A DNA stretch of 64,000 nt from Gammaproteobacteria bacterium (lineage in GTDB: Bacteria; Pseudomonadota; Gammaproteobacteria; JABCZS01). This document shows positions 61,806 through 64,000 of the stretch, piece by piece (the first letter of the stretch is position 1; each line of letters begins with the position of its first letter). Location: NCBI GenBank assembly GCA_013289605.1, contig JABCZS010000005.1:1-64000 (forward strand). Direction: 5' to 3'. Under the pieces are notes generated by a model. The model worked only from the letters and a program-made list of their open reading frames with translations, was not told the DNA's origin and did no database searches. Both the position numbers and the translations under genes were made by a program.

Positions 61806-64000
61806 ATGCTCCTAACATCTAATTCAATAAATTTACTTTCTTTATCTACGGCCGCACAGACCCCAGAAGTCTTGCGAGTGGAATATTTACTACATAACCT
61901 TCAACTCCCTATTACAACCACTCAGCATATAAAAACCCATGCCGCAGCATTAATCACAGCAACCCGCACCCATACCCCCCGTCTAGGCCTCTCCCTCAGC
62001 CATCTTTTAAATATATACACCCTAGCCAGCCCGCAAGGCATAGCGCTGATGCGCTTGGCAGAAAGTCTATTGCGGATCCCGGATAAGGCGACTGCCGATG
62101 CGCTGCTTGCCAGTATACTCGCGCAAGGGGATTTAGTCGGGCATTTAGGCTCAGGTTTGAGCGCGTTACTTGCAAAGTTAGGTCTACCTTTAGCGCGTAA
62201 AAGCATTAGCCTTTTAGGTGAGCAATTTATCTTAGGTAAGACGATAGCAGAGGCTTTGAAGTGTTCGGTAAAACCTTATCGGTATTCCTATGATATGTTA
62301 GGGGAAGCGGCTAAAACTGCAAACGATGCAGAGGATTATTTTCAAAAATATAGTGTAGCCATCCACGCGATAGGGATGCAAACAGGGCCGATTGCATCCC
62401 CTGGTATTTCGGTAAAATTATCCGCGCTGCATCCGCGCTATCAATACTCGCAACTTGAGCGTTTGCAAAAAGAATTAGTCCCCAAAATAATTGAGCTTTG
62501 CGTATTAGCAAAACAATACCAAATCGGTTTAACCCTTGATGCTGAAGAAGCAGATCGCTTGCAACTCTCGCTTATTTTAATTAAACAAGTGTTAGCGTCC
62601 AGCGAATTAAACCATTGGGACGGCTTAGGATTAGCCGTACAAGCCTATCAAAAAGCATGCCCTGAAGTGCTAGATTTATGTGCGCAGATGGCGCGTAAGA
62701 CGGGGCATCGGTTGATGCTGCGTTTAGTTAAAGGCGCGTATTGGGACAGTGAAATTAAGCGTGCGCAGGAACTGGGTTTGAATGAATATCCCGTATATAC
62801 CCGTAAAATCACGACCGATGTCAGCTATATTGTCTGCGCGCAAAAAATATTAAAGCATAGGGATGAATTTTACCCGCAATTTGCAACACATAACGCTTAC
62901 ACGATTGCGACCATTTTACAACTCGTGCAAAACAACCGAGAATTTGAATTTCAGCGCTTACAAGGCATGGGCGATGCACTTTATCAAACCGTTATTGCGC
63001 AAGAAAATGTGGCATGTAGGGTGTATGCGCCGGTCGGTGATTATCAACATTTACTTGCTTATTTAGTGCGGCGCTTATTGGAAAATGGCGCGAATTCCTC
63101 GTTTGTGCATCAAATCGAAGGGGAAACGCCGGTTGAGCAATTAATCAATGATCCCAGCATTCAATTAGCGGCATTAGAAGTAAAGCCACACCCCGCAATT
63201 CCTTTGCCTAAAGAGTTATACGGCAGTTTACGAGAGAATTCTAAGGGCATAGATTTAAGTGATTTTGTGACACTAGCGAAGATACTTCCTCTGTTGTCTA
63301 AACCAGCTCGAGTACGCACTGAGAAATCCGTTGCCCCCTCGCATGCTTTAACGCTTGCAGACCAAGCTTTTCCGAGCTGGTCACAACAAGACGTTCAGCT
63401 GCGTGCAAATATATTGCGCAAAGCAGCTGATCTATTTACCGATCACCACATTGAATTGATGCAACTACTCGTCAAAGAGGGCAAAAAAACCATCCCCGAT
63501 GCCTTAAGTGAAGTCCGCGAAGCCATCGATTATTGCCGTTATTATGCCCTAGAAGCCGAAAAATTAATGCAGCCACAAACTTTACCCGGCCCGACAGGCG
63601 AAAACAATGAATTAACATTTCAGGGTCGAGGCATCGCCGTCTGCATTAGCCCGTGGAATTTCCCGCTCGCCATTTTTTTAGGCCAGATTGTCGCAGCGTT
63701 AGTGACGGGAAACACAGTGATTGCCAAACCCGCGAGTCAAACGCCGCAGATTGCAACGCGTGCGGTGGAATTACTCCATCAAGCCGGAGTCCCTTTGGAG
63801 GTTTTACAATTACTGATAGTGCGCGGCAATACAATGGATAAAGCCATATTAAGCGATCCGCGCGTAGCACTCGTAGTCTTTACCGGATCATTAGAAACCG
63901 CACAACAAATTAATCGCACGCTTGCCGCACGAGAAGGTGCCATAGCCGCGTTTATTGCCGAAACCGGCGGCCAAAATGCGATGATAGTGGACTCGAGCGC
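61806..64000 (+). CDS. putA: Proline dehydrogenase / delta-1-pyrroline-5-carboxylate dehydrogenase (3' end outside window)
   Basis: 731 codons are visible and the frame is open to the right edge. ATG 61806 has AAGGA 7 nt upstream (ATG 61800 is too close). The PRODH barrel has SPGISVKLSALHPRY, LTLDAEEADRL and RLVKGAYWDSEIKRAQ (FAD/proline site). The P5CDH part begins about residue 520 with GIAVCISPWNFPLAIFLGQI and ends in TGSLETAQQI and AETGGQNAMIVDSS near the edge. It oxidises proline to glutamate. The N-terminal ribbon-helix-helix repressor domain of E. coli PutA is absent, so it is the bifunctional, not trifunctional, type. Confidence 0.97.
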   Translation, partial: MLLTSNSINLLSLSTAAQTPEVLRVEYLLHNLQLPITTTQHIKTHAAALITATRTHTPRLGLSLSHLLNIYTLASPQGIALMRLAESLLRIPDKATADALLASILAQGDLVGHLGSGLSALLAKLGLPLARKSISLLGEQFILGKTIAEALKCSVKPYRYSYDMLGEAAKTANDAEDYFQKYSVAIHAIGMQTGPIASPGISVKLSALHPRYQYSQLERLQKELVPKIIELCVLAKQYQIGLTLDAEEADRLQLSLILIKQVLASSELNHWDGLGLAVQAYQKACPEVLDLCAQMARKTGHRLMLRLVKGAYWDSEIKRAQELGLNEYPVYTRKITTDVSYIVCAQKILKHRDEFYPQFATHNAYTIATILQLVQNNREFEFQRLQGMGDALYQTVIAQENVACRVYAPVGDYQHLLAYLVRRLLENGANSSFVHQIEGETPVEQLINDPSIQLAALEVKPHPAIPLPKELYGSLRENSKGIDLSDFVTLAKILPLLSKPARVRTEKSVAPSHALTLADQAFPSWSQQDVQLRANILRKAADLFTDHHIELMQLLVKEGKKTIPDALSEVREAIDYCRYYALEAEKLMQPQTLPGPTGENNELTFQGRGIAVCISPWNFPLAIFLGQIVAALVTGNTVIAKPASQTPQIATRAVELLHQAGVPLEVLQLLIVRGNTMDKAILSDPRVALVVFTGSLETAQQINRTLAAREGAIAAFIAETGGQNAMIVDSS

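Overview
The window looks like chromosomal DNA from a gammaproteobacterium of the Legionellales (Coxiella/Legionella/Berkiella-like). This is inferred from gene content and not from a database search. The supporting signs are moderately AT-rich DNA, ankyrin-repeat and J-domain proteins, very large multi-domain orphan proteins, sequences matching the PmrA box (TTAAT direct repeats) that controls many Dot/Icm effectors in Legionella and Coxiella, a histone H1-like tailed HU protein, and many intergenic palindromic repeats. A complete histidine operon argues against extreme genome reduction.

Layout. Positions 1-4.7 kb hold an accessory island: two paralogous large orphan proteins (the first cut by the left edge) flanking a small exported protein. 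PmrA-like boxes precede the exported protein and the 740-aa paralogue, and the 740-aa protein carries a kinase-like catalytic-loop/DFG-like motif. From 5.1 to 12.7 kb are housekeeping genes: hydrolase-degQ-murA, nudC-ridA, tag, a GNAT acetyltransferase, mutM and a CBS protein. From 12.8 to 19.6 kb are an HU/H1-like nucleoid protein, rplM-rpsI-petABC-sspB (without sspA) and malic enzyme. From 19.6 to 27.2 kb is accessory material: a J-domain protein, a Phd/VapC toxin-antitoxin pair, a 922-aa ankyrin protein, an exported ice-binding-like (DUF3494) protein and a beta-barrel protein. From 27.4 to 40 kb are tRNA-Lys, HdeD-like, Bcr/CflA-like MFS, dsbC, a fasciclin protein, rpsP-rimM-trmD-rplS, two CPA2 antiporters, an OprO/P-like porin and ampDE. 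From 40 to 55 kb are aceE-aceF-lpd, an orphan helical protein, a decayed BrnT/BrnA module and hisGDCBHAF-IE. From 55 to 64 kb are HigBA, a 48-codon ORF and a 1848-aa membrane/coiled-coil protein downstream of a third PmrA-like box, then putA running off the right edge.

The intergenic DNA is unusually rich in palindromes. Family 1 is a set of 50-102 bp near-perfect hairpins, six copies. Five of the six share a short loop core, while the arms differ between copies but stay self-complementary. One copy has unrelated arms, one has an inverted core and one has no core. Family 2 is a GC-rich element built on CCCCCTTTGTAAAGGGGG plus a GGCCG..CGGCC stem. It occurs as inverted pairs, as a 46-bp tandem array, and as an insertion inside the his operon. 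Two long (about 220 bp) imperfect palindromes of other sequence lie at 4.9 and 37.0 kb.

The strongest leads are the PmrA-box-associated orphan proteins (candidate secreted effectors, one possibly an atypical kinase) and the family 1 palindromes, whose core behaves as if it were separable from the arms.
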